From Spirometra erinaceieuropaei (lineage: Eukaryota > Platyhelminthes > Cestoda > Diphyllobothriidea > Diphyllobothriidae): a stretch of DNA of 64,000 nt. How positions within the stretch are numbered: position 1 is the first letter of the stretch; the number at the start of each line of letters is the position of its first letter. Location of the stretch: NCBI GenBank assembly GCA_902702965.1, contig CACRXP010000375.1, forward strand, positions 547,952 through 611,951, in the 5' to 3' direction. Positions 48,545 through 59,437 of this stretch are shown here, piece after piece. The notes beneath the pieces are model-generated. The model was not told the origin of the DNA. It ran no database searches and was given only the letters and a program-made list of their open reading frames with translations. The translations under genes were made by a program, and so were the position numbers.

Positions 48545-49830
48545 TACGGAGCTTGTTTGCTTTGTGAAGCCAAGGGAGCCCCTATGGGATCACCCATCTC
48601 TGTTTTTCTCGCAGAAATCACGATGCAGAAATTAGAGGCTATCGCCTTACCACTAGTTAACCCCAAATTATGGGTACGAAATGTTGATGACACGTTTGTC
48701 ATTGTTAAAAGTGATCAACAATATTATAAACTCAACACTTCCAGGAATCACATTCACACTTGAGGAGGCGGACAACAAACTCCCATTTCTTGATGTCCTC
48801 GTACAGAGAAAACCTGACGGGACATTTCACACTTCGGTTTACCGCAAAGAAACCTACGCGGAAGTTCTTTTGCATTACGAGAGCAATCGCCCGATCTCTT
48901 ACAAAAGAAGTGCCTTTGAACAGTCTCCTTAGCCGAGCAAGAACTCACTGCTCTGACAACGAAACATATCAAACAGAACTGAAGTATCTGTTCAAACTGT
49001 TTTCCCAGAATGGGTATCCTAGATATTTTGTACACCGATGCATGCGACGACAGGAGTTAAAAGAAAATGCGAAGGAACTAGATTGTTCCGATCAGGCGGC
49101 CAAACCACAAAACTGGCGAACACTTACATACATTAAGAATGTGTCCGAACTAGTTGAAAGACACCTGAAGAAGCACCAAATTCATGTGGCGCACAAACCG
49201 ACGACTACACTTCGTAACCAGCTTGTACACCCTAAGGATAGGGTTGGCTATTTAGATAAGAAAGAAGTCCTCTATAAGATACCATGCAACACCTGCAATG
49301 CAGTTTTCCTGTGGTCAAACTAGGAAATCGGCCTCTACGCGAATACACGAACATCGGTTGGCCATAAAAGGGCGAGACTACTTGTCCCAAGTTGCCATGT
49401 ATACGTTGGAAACCGGACAGAAATTCGCCTGGGACAGGACCCGCATTGTAGGTGTCTGTTCATCTAAAAGGGTCGTAAATTTTTAGAGGCCATCCATTCT
49501 GATAACGCATGCATCAATAGACACGTAGAATTGAATTCGGTGTACAACAGCCTTAAGGAAAACCGGAAAAGGCATTAGCCAATCAAAGCAAGACATTAGC
49601 AGGAATGACAAGGCAAAATCGATTTTTCGGCATGTTTAATTGTTGACTATTTTGCCCACTTATTCCACGTCTGAAGACGACTTCGGGAAACAAGATCGAA
49701 AATTTACAATAAACCTTGTTCATCTTTCCCAAAGAGCCTATTTCTTTCGAATTATGATTCGTGTGATGCCTGTTTTCATATTCATACGTATATGTACATA
49801 TACATATATGTCAGGTTTTTAAGAAAAACA
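48545..49830 (+). pseudogene. Penelope-like element with RT and GIY-YIG, frameshifted
   Basis: Plus strand in PLE order: KGAPMGSPISVFLAEI (48577 on), LWVRNVDDTFVIV (RT active site, both aspartates kept), ITFTLEEADNKLPFLDVLVQ, VYRKETYAEVLLHYESN, FSQNGYPRYFVHRCMRRQ, HVAHKPTTTLRNQLVHPKD, VLYKIPCNTC and RKSASTRIHEHRLAIKGR (GIY-YIG). At least three frameshifts break it. It starts inside the RT, just before the GSPIS block. Its 3' end (49490-49820) recurs at 46545-46880. Confidence 0.85.
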
Positions 49831-49834
49831 GAAG

Positions 49835-51695
49835 TTATTTTCGGAATGATTCGAAAAAGCACGCTTAGGGCTTAAAGACAGCACATATTTGTTTATCGTA
49901 GATGATGATTTGTTTAATTTTATATGGTAAAGTTATCGGTTGAGAATAACAACCGCGGTACTTGGATCTGTTCCCATTTCATCCGTAAAAAGCGCCGTTG
50001 TAGGATATGGTTATAAATAGAAAGAAAAAGGTATATATTAAAGGTCACAAAACAATATCTTCGACCATCAATATTAGGTTGCAAAAAAATAATATATAAC
50101 ATTTTTTAAATTTACAAACGTGACAAGTAAACCTGACAGAACAACATGCTCCAGGATGGACAGTAGCCTATTGGGAAAGTCCTCCGGCAATTACAAACTT
50201 TAAATGAATTGATGAAATATAAGCATATCCTGAGGTAATACGGGAACAGGGGAATGTTTTGGAAAGTTGCAAGTCCTAAGTTGATTATCTTAAAACAAAA
50301 TGCTTCTGATGTATTACATTTCGCGTCCAATTTTGGTCAGAAACTCTAATTACCGTGTTCCGGAGAGCTACGACTCACATCGAAGGAAGTGAGAGATCAC
50401 CAACAAAGTGCATTGGTCCATTTTTATTTCAGGGGAAATTACTGATTTAAATTCAATACAACTCTTCGTTCCGCAAAACTTGCAACGTAATGATTACTTG
50501 AGATCAGAGGCCGCCAATTGCAGTATGCGCTGACGGCAACTTGTCCTATCCCACATGGAGCTGTTATTGATTGCGCATAAAATTTTCTGAGAACTGCCGA
50601 AAGGCATATCTGCCAGCTGGCAGTCCGACGTCGTTCTTCAATGCCAATTAAAAGGACCCCCCTCCAGCACTCCCTCAGCTGAAGTAGTTAGTGTTAGCTG
50701 TCTTGATGGTGATTAGGCTTAAAGTGAACGTCTTAGTAGTAATCAGCGTTTGTGCGCGTGAAACAATGCTCTCCCGACTGTGACACAATGACCATAATCT
50801 GTTGCTGTTGTTGTTTTCTGCTGCTGCTAAGTCAGGTCAGATCACGGAGGTCGAGTTGTCAGACCTAGTCACTTCACTGCAAAACCCACCATCAGTGATG
50901 TCTTCCAAAGCGTCTACTGTCTGTATCGTCTACATGCGGGTATGCACTCACGCAAGCACGTCCACAAGACACCGGTGTTCATGAGTAAGCGTACTCAATA
51001 AACGCACACCTAACCGCTGGGCCCTTTAACCATCTCTCACACGAGCCTATATGCGCTTATTCACGTAAACACTCAACGCACATTACGGACGGCTTACATT
51101 GCCCGAAAAAATGCTTCGGTGAAGAAAAATACTTACCAGGGGATAGGAAAGACGTCATTGAAGTTCATGATTACTACTAACCGACGGTGAGGAGGGGTGC
51201 AGTCAACGATACATACACTGCGTCAGTCATTGCGTGTGAGACGTCTATTTAAGGAAAATAAACTCCCAGTTATTCAGAGCGTTAAATGCTTCTGGGAAAC
51301 CTCTTGTCGGGAGCATGGCCAGACGATGACTGCTTGCAGGATCGTAGATAACGGAACGTCGCCTCAAGTCAAAAACCGACTTTTGTAATTCTTATCTAGT
51401 ATGACATGGCACGGGCACCTCCAATTTTATAAGAGACGTTTTGCCAAACTCCAAGTACGGTGCACATTTCATGTCCCTACATATGCCTCAAACGTGACCC
51501 TGATCCTAGTCTACCCGGTATTTGACCCAGATCGACTCGTATTTCACCGGCAGGTAGTGCTCCTGAATCCGACTAAATGCTCCTAACATGAAGCTTGGGC
51601 CATATTTCATGCACAGAATTTGGAGACCTTCATTTGTTAAGATATCAGGAAGAGAGCAATCTTTATGGGGGCCTACGTTAGCAAAAGGATAGTTA
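49835..51695. other. No supported gene
   Basis: Short frames only. A cysteine- and leucine-rich start-like peptide at 50786 (MTIICCCCCFLLLL) is followed by GT, but in the wrong phase for the secreted family, and no partner exon was found. Confidence 0.35.
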
Positions 51696-51861
51696 TTTTA
51701 TCAGAACCGTGAAATTTCATAATTGAGGAAGACTGTTGTGTTTGACTTGAAATTAAGTACATTTCCAACACTAAGCATATTGATTTTTGTAAAATTGTTA
51801 TTTAGCTGATAATTCACGTAATCAAAAGAAGAGGAGGCGTTCACCAGGAGAGGTGTATTTG

Positions 51862-51908
51862 AGCTCTGACCTTTCGGGTAGTCATTTCTTCTACTTTTCT
51901 TCAGAGAC
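51862..51908 (-). ncRNA. Hammerhead-like core at a PLE 3' end
   Basis: On the minus strand: TCT, CTGAAGA, a helix GTAG...CTAC, GAAAGGTC, AGA. The 11-nt core (CUGANGA, GAAA) and a GUC-type site are present; stem III is a bare AGGT, stem I three pairs. It lies downstream of the GIY-YIG fragment at 52003-52485 on the same strand, as expected for a PLE. Confidence 0.45.
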
Positions 51909-52002
51909 TGAGCAGTCATGCACACAGCTTTCATTTTATGGCGCACTTTGTTTGATGCCTGGCCCTCCAATGGCGCCTGTGTGGCTGCATTCGACCCGCA
52001 TG

Positions 52003-52485
52003 TCACCGTGACCTGAATTCCGCCCATCTTCGTCGGCCGCGGCGATAAGTGACGGCCCCGATTGTCCCGCGCCGTGAGAGTAACCAGTCAAGAATGTACG
52101 TAAAACCAGATAAGGGGGGAGGTAAATTGATGTGACAGTTGACAGAACAGTCGGTAAACATCCAGGCTTCTTGCACCTGCCCCGCCGTATGATCATCACC
52201 TCGGCCCACATTTTCAACGGCGTCAAAGTTGAAGACGTGTCCCATTTGGGCGGCATAGGTTGCTACCTCTGACTTTGGGTCCAACCTTCGCACGGTTAAC
52301 TTATGTTCGTGTATGCGCGTTTGCAGCCGTCGGCCGGTTTCCCCAATGTAGTTGCACATCCCGCGGCTGCATTGAAGTCGGTAGACAACAGCCGACATAT
52401 CCCGTTTAAGGATCGGGGCTTTTGGCCATATCACTTGCTGGCGGATTGTTGAGTCGGGCCTGTAGGCAACGTCAACCTACCCAAA
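52003..52485 (-). pseudogene. PLE GIY-YIG endonuclease end, 5'-truncated
   Basis: An open minus-strand frame carries the best GIY-YIG in the window: VVYRLQCSRGMCNYIGETGR, LQTRIHEHKLTVRRLD, HVFNFDAVENVGRGDDHT and HINLPPPL. It is preceded by RPDSTIRQQVIWPKAP, the linker usually before the domain, and nothing of the RT upstream. The copy thus begins about 52485, a typical 5' truncation by incomplete reverse transcription. The domain itself is uninterrupted. Confidence 0.85.
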
Positions 52486-52529
52486 GACCCCAACGAGCAG
52501 CTACTTAGAAGGACACTTTATAGACTTAA

Positions 52530-52710
52530 AAGGATTAACGACAATTACAGGGAAGACTAGAATGGCCCTGTTCGGCTTACTAGCCGTCGACAGCCAGTCG
52601 TGCACAATCTGGGTGCGTGAAAAACCCTGGCCGTGATCCATCGAACCGAAAGCTTGAAGTTTAACCACTCTAACCACTGAGATTAAATCAGGCATACGGT
52701 GTGTAGATTT
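52530..52710 (-). repeat. SINE family 2
   Basis: The core CTTACTAGCCGTCGACAGCC and the block GAAAGCTTGAAGTTTAACCA with CTCTAACCACTGAG match 6178-6310 in order. On the minus strand CTCAGTGGTTAGAGTGG is A-box-like, while the B box is weak. Confidence 0.45.
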
Positions 52711-53230
52711 CCTATGCGTTATGAAATTTTCGCAACGTTCAACGAGATTGTAGACGGATGAGCGGATTTCTAATGCAAAATGCCAGTCCCAAAGGCTGCA
52801 ATCGACGCACGTTTTCGGATAAACGGACACCCACTAAAACGCGTGATCCATGCGGGCGTCCATAATGGTATCTTAGAATAGGACCCGTAGCGTGTAAAGT
52901 TTGGAACTTAGAAAATTGCACAACCAACACTCACCACAGTCACCAATAGGCATTTTACAAATGACAACTCAACAAGCAATGATTCGTGTTATGTCTATCT
53001 ACTTGAGCCACCGTTGCGATGACAGGCATGGTTACAAGTCCATTTTAGTATCTAGGTCGAGCCGTGCTATTTTGTTCGACTTGAACTCGCACATGTACTT
53101 ACATATTAATAAATGCGTTTAATCATTCCTTCTTGCACTACACTTTTGGAAATTTGTAATTTTACATAAAACTCACTGCGAGATTAAGTCGCTGTCAAAT
53201 AGCATTTAATAAAACATATTAATAAAACAA

Positions 53231-53340
53231 TTCCTGATGCTGTATTGACCTGTCTAAGAAGTACTGAAAACACGTGTTTGCCAACTTGACTTTTAAAGTG
53301 TAACATGATAATATTCGCGGAACTTAGACAATCTAAAAAT
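53231..53340 (+). mobile_element. PLE left terminal direct repeat
   Basis: TGTATTGACCTG, AACACGTGTTTGCCAACTTG, ACTTTTAAAGTGTAACATG match 55463-55575. The two copies bracket PLE coding sequence in direct orientation, so they are the pseudo-LTRs of one element. Confidence 0.75.
53245..53284 (+). ncRNA. Hammerhead-like motif with palindromic stem III, left
   Basis: TTGAC, CTGTCTA, about 9 nt, GAA, AACACGTGTT, T, GCCAA. Stem III is a perfect 10-nt palindrome, able to pair between two molecules. The CUGANGA box is damaged here (CTGTCTA); the right copy keeps it. Confidence 0.35.
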
Positions 53341-53399
53341 CCCTCGAAGTTAAAGGAACTCAATTAATTTTTCAAGTTTAATACCATACTTGCGGAGGC

Positions 53400-55394
53400 A
53401 CATGTGACGAACAATTTCCTATCGGGCTGTGTGAACGGAGTGAATATCCCAAATACTACTGGAAAACCTTGCGGATAAATTATATCGCATCAACATCAAA
53501 TGCACTAAAACGACATGCAGAAGCCCACCTTGACACATTTAATGCCGGAATTAATGAACTGCACCGGAACTTTTGTCAGAGAGCAATGGCCCTTGACCGC
53601 CTTGTAAACAACGAGAGACTAGCATTTAAACACTATGCAGAGGCAGTCTGAATTAAAAGAATAAAGGCCAGGTAGACTCAGCTCCTAACAAACGTCCAGT
53701 CACTAAAAGCGCAGACAATCCTTCGGAACAATCCAAAACGGTATGTAAACAATTATTCCTCAGTACGTCTTGATAAAGCTCTCGTAGGTATACTAGCTCT
53801 TGATCGTACGTTGTGTATTGCACGGCGGATGCCGAAACTATTAGAGCTAGAAATCCAATTTGAGAGTCTCTTTAGTCAGGCTACAGATCTAAAACCCAGC
53901 AATCCTAACGCAGTTGATTGTTTTTAGTCGACTGTAGTCAACTGCTGCCAACAGTATCTAAGGAAGGCTACGATAGGCAAGGGCCCCTTGACAAGGACTC
54001 ACATCTATAACCTTAGGGAACTTCGAAAATATAAAGACATTGTGCTAGCCAGACCAGACAAGGGTTCAGGAGTAGTAATGATGGAGAGAACGGATTATTC
54101 GACTAAACTAGAGGAAGTACTCTCTGATTTTTCCAAGTTTTCGAAATAAGAGAAAGGTAAGGATCACACAGAGGCTGGCGAGGATCAATTGCCGAATATT
54201 CTCAAAGATCTCTGCAAAGAAGGCCATATGTCTATTAAAGAATATAAACTACTGAGGCCGGAGGGCGCGACATCACCAGGGATATACGGTCTTCCTTGAC
54301 TCCGGAAAGAAAGGCTGTCCCTACGTTCAATCTTCGATATGAGGAATTCGCCCTCCGTTGCAAAATGGTTAGGGGATTGACTGAAGCCACTGCAAGGTCA
54401 TTTGTATACTCGAAGTTTGAAAGAATCCGCTGAGTTTTTTGAAACTATCACAAATAATTACGTTGGCGGACGAAGGATGATATCACGGGATATATAATCG
54501 CTGTTTACCAACGTATCTGCGTCAGAAACGATAAATAATCTTTGTGATGTTATTCATGAGAGGAACTACCTGATAGGCATACTAGTAAATACGGTAAAAA
54601 CACTCCTGACGCGTTGCACCCAAAATGTCCAGTTTCTTTGCAATTGTCAACTATACAGACATATAGATGGCGTGACAATGGGCTCACCTCTTGGATCGTT
54701 CCTTGCAAAATATTTTATACGCAAAGTCGAGGAGACAAGATTACAAGAAGCCAATACTAACCTCGTCTTCTACGGTCGGTACGTGGACGATATCTTCTGT
54801 CTGGCGGATGTACCACCGATATCGACGACCTTGTCCAAAAAGTTCAACAGTGCGCCCCCTAGCTAAAGTTCACTGCTGAGTCTGAGACAGATAAAGAAAT
54901 TGGGATTGTCGATGTCCTTCTACGCAGGAAGCAGGATGTGTCTATCCAGCGCAGGGTGTTCCGAAAGAAAATCTGGAGGGTAAAAAAACATTAATTTCCT
55001 CAGTTGTGTTACCTTCAACATCAATCGAAATCTAGTTCGGCGATTAGCAGCTACAGTGAGGCGCAGCTGCACAACTGAAGCTATTGAAGCAGAGCTACAG
55101 CAGCTGCCGAACACAATTCGCGAGAACGGATACCCATATGAAATTATCCTTCGAAATATTAAGGAACGCATTGCGGAGCTCACTATTGCGACTGCAGAAA
55201 AGAAAGATGCATCCACAGGATTGACTTTGGCAGGGGAGGCAGCGAACCAACTAGTCAGACGGCGCTTGTCGACAGCTAGCACGACAGCATTCCCAGCGGC
55301 AAATTTCAGAGTATGTTTCACAAACCTCCCCTCCTACGTTTGGGAGGTAAAGACAAACTACCGTTGGAGGCCATATCAAGGTGCATGGGGATGA
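53400..55394 (+). pseudogene. Full-length Penelope-like element without a readable GIY-YIG
   Basis: Most of it stays in one frame with about eight in-frame stops and one paired frameshift (54862-54985). Blocks in order: LKRHAEAHLDTFNAGINELH, IVLARPDKGSGVVMMERTDY (RT block 1), GIYGLP (block 2), SLFTNVSASETINN, DGVTMGSPLGSFLAKYF, YGRYVDDIFCLAD (active site, both aspartates kept), FTAESETDKEIGIVDVLL and RENGYPYEIILRNIKERI. The C-terminal end (NQLVRRRLSTASTTAFPAAN, LPSYVWE) has no HEH or GETG motif, so the endonuclease is absent or unrecognisable. The RT type differs from the other PLEs here. It is the most complete element of the window. Confidence 0.85.
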
Positions 55395-55462
55395 TGAGCG
55401 TTAGTGACTTAAATGCCCTTGAGACACCTAGGAGCACTGTTAATTTTGTACATTGTCATTCC

Positions 55463-55575
55463 TTCATGTAACTGTATTGGCCTGACGAAGAAATACCGAA
55501 GGCACATGTTTGTCAACTTGACTTTTTAAGTGTAACATGGAAATGTTTGCGGAAATTAAGCAAATGTTAGTTGAA
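55463..55575 (+). mobile_element. PLE right terminal direct repeat with hammerhead-like motif
   Basis: Matches 53231-53340. Inside, 55478-55517 reads TTGGC, CTGACGA, about 9 nt, GAA, a G-rich variant of the stem III palindrome, and GTCAA. TTGGC pairs with GTCAA as stem I (one G-U). The CUGANGA box is intact, while the GAAA is GAAG. Comparing both copies, an ancestor with a full core is likely. Confidence 0.6.
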
Positions 55576-55749
55576 AATCACCTGAAACGCCCGACTTTGG
55601 GTGTCTAAAAGCGAGTGAACTTTGTTGTTGTTTAAGTACACGCTGTCTGAGTTTAGCAGGTTACCATTGAACATCCTACTCATTGCCTGTTATTTAAGTG
55701 GTCAACAGACGTTCCTCCATCATTTACTTTCCTTGATAAACCGGAGCTA

Positions 55750-57221
55750 ATGTCACGTGTTTTTATTGGCATACTACTGTTGCGCATTACTGCCAAGGCC
55801 TGCAGATCTGATCAAGGTATTAATACTTCCCTTACTTTTTTTTTAAATTCCAGCATTTACTGCATTAGATCGAGTCCTTGCTAAATCAGCTACAGAATAT
55901 ATTAAATCTTTACAGTAGAATGAACTAAACAAGTGTCGCTTTTTATTAAAAGAAAACACGCCGTACGTACCAGACGTTTCCGAAGGCATTAAGGGTGAAT
56001 GTTTTGTTGAGAAAATACTCTGTTTGCTAAGATCGGTCGTCCAAATGGCAAACAGTGCGAACAAGGTTATTTTTTAATCTGCATTTTTCTTACTTTTACA
56101 AGAGTTTGTTTGTCAAAATTATTTCATACCTTTTGTTCTTAATATAATCCAACCAAAACTTGGTGTTCGTCAAGAGGACACAATATATATGCTGCCTATC
56201 GGTCAAGAATGCTCAAGCTGACCATGAAGAATAACCTATTTATTTAGTCAGGGAAACGCTTAACTCAAATTGGCATAAAATGTTTGCGAAAATAGAATTA
56301 CAAAGCAAGACCCAAGGCATACAACTTATATTACTGACTTGTTGATCACAGGCCAGATAACATCCTTAGTTTTTAAACAGTACAGCATAGAGGACTCACG
56401 TATGCTAAAATATCAAACGATTTTCCAAGGTGACTTAGGTGTAGTGGGGGTGCGGCAAGTACATTCCTGACAACTGTCAATTTTAACTTTATCACAAAGG
56501 TAAACAATATGCACATACATTCTCTATAATCTGCAGTCCTCGAGGAATATTCTGCCACCAGATATATGTCCCAAACTGAACTCCCACGCCTCACTTCCGT
56601 TGTTTTTGGAGCGGCACCTGTTCACCCAACCGTATATGCTGCACTATTTCGTGATGAATGATGATGCGATAACATGTTTTAATTTTTCCGTAAGAGGTAA
56701 CAGCACAACAGACAGATGTCTTCTCCAAGACGTAATTCATGAGCAAAGACACATGATATTTTACTGCTTTATTATTTTGCCCGTAACTTACTTCTGGATT
56801 ACTCATTTGGTAAGGCCGTCCATTAGAGTCTGCTATCATGAGTTTGTGTGTATAGGTTTTAACGCCTGCAGCCAATAATCGTATTTTGAACTTGTTAGCA
56901 TTTTAATGATAATGTTATTTTAAATAGAATATTCGAAAGTACGGTAGACAAATGAGAACACCAAAAGTCATGGAAACACTGGAGGCAACTTTCGAAAATT
57001 TGACGACAGTGGCCGTAGTTAACTACTTCTACAATGAGGAATATTCCAGTTATTTGTATATTTCTGAATTAACGTTTCCTGACCTCGATCGAAATCGTCT
57101 GCTTTCGGACCAAGTCGGCGGTAGTGTGACTTCTGTTTGGAAAGACGCAATCCTTCGCAACGTCAATATTCTGGCCCGGAAAACCTTTCTAAAATCATCT
57201 CCAAGAGTCTGCCGTGACTAG
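55750..57221 (+). pseudogene. Gene D: secreted-family paralogue with one in-frame TAG
   Basis: Exons: 55750-55816, 55854-56065 and 56928-57221 (67, 212 and 294 nt), phases 1 and 0 as in the rest of the family. Intron 1 is only 37 bp (GTATTAATAC...AAATTCCAG); intron 2 is 862 bp. Exon 1 codes MSRVFIGILLLRITAKACRS, sharing the KACR end with gene A. Exon 2 has NKCRFLLKEN, KGECFVEKILCLLRSVVQ. Exon 3 has LTFPDLDRNRLLSDQ, SVWKDAILRN and LKSSPRVC, matching exon 3 of gene A. A TAG at 55916-55918 interrupts exon 2; otherwise the frame is open. Exon 2 is shorter than in A, B and C. It begins 175 bp after the PLE right repeat. Probably a pseudogene. Confidence 0.65.
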
Positions 57222-57229
57222 CTGATGTA

Positions 57230-59425
57230 TGTGAAAATGCGTCTGCTTGGGATTCCGTCTTCAACTAACAAATATTCCGGTCCCATTATGAGCGTGCTAT
57301 TGTCTCTTTTTTGTCTCTAGGAAAAGAACATTCAGACAGTTACTCACCCACACACATTTAAATGTACACTTTATTAATGCACACCATACTCAATTGATTT
57401 TTGCTACTCATAAGGTCGTTTGTCATGGGTGTTAAAGTGGTGCTTTGTATTCGATGCAATAATAAATACTGATAGCACAATTGTGAGAAATGATGCATTT
57501 ATAACACCCGATTGCTTTCACTTGCACTTTGGTTTCGATCGGTGCGTTTATACCAAATGCTAGAAGAAACACCAACAGTTCTATGTTTCCCCTCAGCGGC
57601 AGTTGAGTAAACAGGCTTTTTTCAGAACGTCTGTGTCCATTTCGTTTAGCAAAGCAAGTCTTTTAACGTCTGTCAGACAGCCCGAAAATTATGCCTGCAA
57701 TTATAGGCTCTCCGTAAATTTCGAAAATATTTAACTTAAACATTGACGAATCCTGTTTTAGTTTTGATTTATAGATTAAATTATAGAAACTAGTATTTGT
57801 AAAAAAAATCTGCGTAAACTCAAACGGTAAATATTAACAACAAACTATTAAATGCACTTGAGTAAAGGTTAGCAAACAATATTCGAATATGTACGCAATT
57901 TTTTTTCACCAAATGATGTAAGCTGTCTAAGTGGCATACTTTCTAAAATGTTATTTGGACATTTTGATCGTCGGCGAATTGTAAGATATAGCAAATTTGC
58001 CTCAGTAATATTCATCTGATTCAAACTCCCTCGAAACGCATTATGTAAAGTATTTACCGTCTTGCTAGCGCCTCTAATAGGTTAGGGGGTATAAAAAAGG
58101 ATGATGACTTAGTGTACTTCAGGGACAGATTACGGGGCAGAGATTAATCTATCGACAGTTAGCAGCATGGGGCTTATTTTACTTAGTTCGTCTACACTTG
58201 ATCTATGCAGTTAATTATATACTAGTGACTTGCAGATACCTTGCCGACTTCCAGAGCATATCAGCTAACAATATTAATATGATTTACACTAGCACAATTG
58301 CAGTAACGGACAATGGAGCAGATAGCGTAAACGTTCTCTCTCTTGGCATCTGAACAGACTGCCAATTTTAAACTTCGGTCTTCAGAAGACTAGAGGAGGT
58401 CGTATAAAGTCGTTTTGAATTACTAAGGAAATTTAAGGATATTTTAGATATTTGTCGTATTATTATTTATGAATGCTGCCTGTCTTTTTTAGCTAGAATT
58501 CTTAAGAAATGGACACGTTCTAGTAGCAGCCCTTACATAGCAAGACTGAGGATGAATAATTGGTAGTAAATACAAAACCATCAATACTGCTTGGCAATTT
58601 GTAAATTGCAACCTGCCGTCTGGTTAGAGCTTTCTAAATGACAAATTTAACAAATGGTTCAAATTTGTTTAAGCAACTAATGCCAGAGCACGTTGATGTT
58701 TACTGTCCTTCAGTAAAATAACTTGTAATAAGACGTTCTGCTGTAAAATAGGTCTCGAAGTGTCCTGTTTTGTAAGCCTCATTACACTGCACAGTTTGAG
58801 TGTAGGATTCATGCCACTAGTCAGAGCGCGCTTAGATGATAGTAAAAGCGAAAACGTTTAAAATTTCATGGGTGATCAGGTTACATTGTTCATTATGTTT
58901 CACGCATAACATCCCTATCGATATTGCGCAAGTTTATTTTTTGCAGAAAATGCTGTCTCTCTACGCCTTACTGTGAGCCAAATGCTCGTGCATAAAACTA
59001 CTACATATAATGAGGCCCGACATCGATCTTAATTTTTGTACATCGCATGCCTTTGCTATATAACTCCCCTCCATGAACTAAGATTTCAAAAGGTTAAAAT
59101 GTTTGCAATGAATTTTGTAGGCTTTTCATAGTTTTCAGAAGTTTGACATAGTGAGTAGCATACAGTTCGTGACCTGTCTCATGAAACATGACAACAAAAG
59201 CCGATGTGAGAATGTTTAAAGTTCTAAAACGCTGCGCATTCAACTTGGAGGAACACCATCTCCAGTAGTTGTTCTTTGCTGCAGGGGGAGCAGAAATGCA
59301 AAATATAATAAACAAATACCATAATATTACTATAATATTTTGTCTACAATTTGTCTCCCGTCGGAATGACCAAGTCCTCTTTTAGAATCTACTAGCATGG
59401 TTACATAAAGCTGTCGACGCGTTCG
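57230..59425. other. No supported gene
   Basis: AT-rich DNA downstream of gene D. ATAATAAA near 57460 could serve as its poly(A) signal. No domains or retroelement motifs seen. Confidence 0.35.
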
Positions 59426-59437
59426 AAGTCCTCGTTT

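Noticed and set aside
49671..49700. Hammerhead motif CTGAAGA...GAAAC at the 3' end of the 48.5-kb PLE (and 46754)
   Set aside because: The CUGANGA and GAAA boxes fit, but no UH cleavage site with a plausible stem III or stem I follows, and the left copy has GTAAC. It may be a decayed ribozyme.
36648..55918. TAG reassigned as a sense codon (two paralogues have a lone TAG)
   Set aside because: Genes A and C end normally with TAA, gene B itself ends with TAG, and retroelement relics contain all three stops. Pseudogene formation is simpler.
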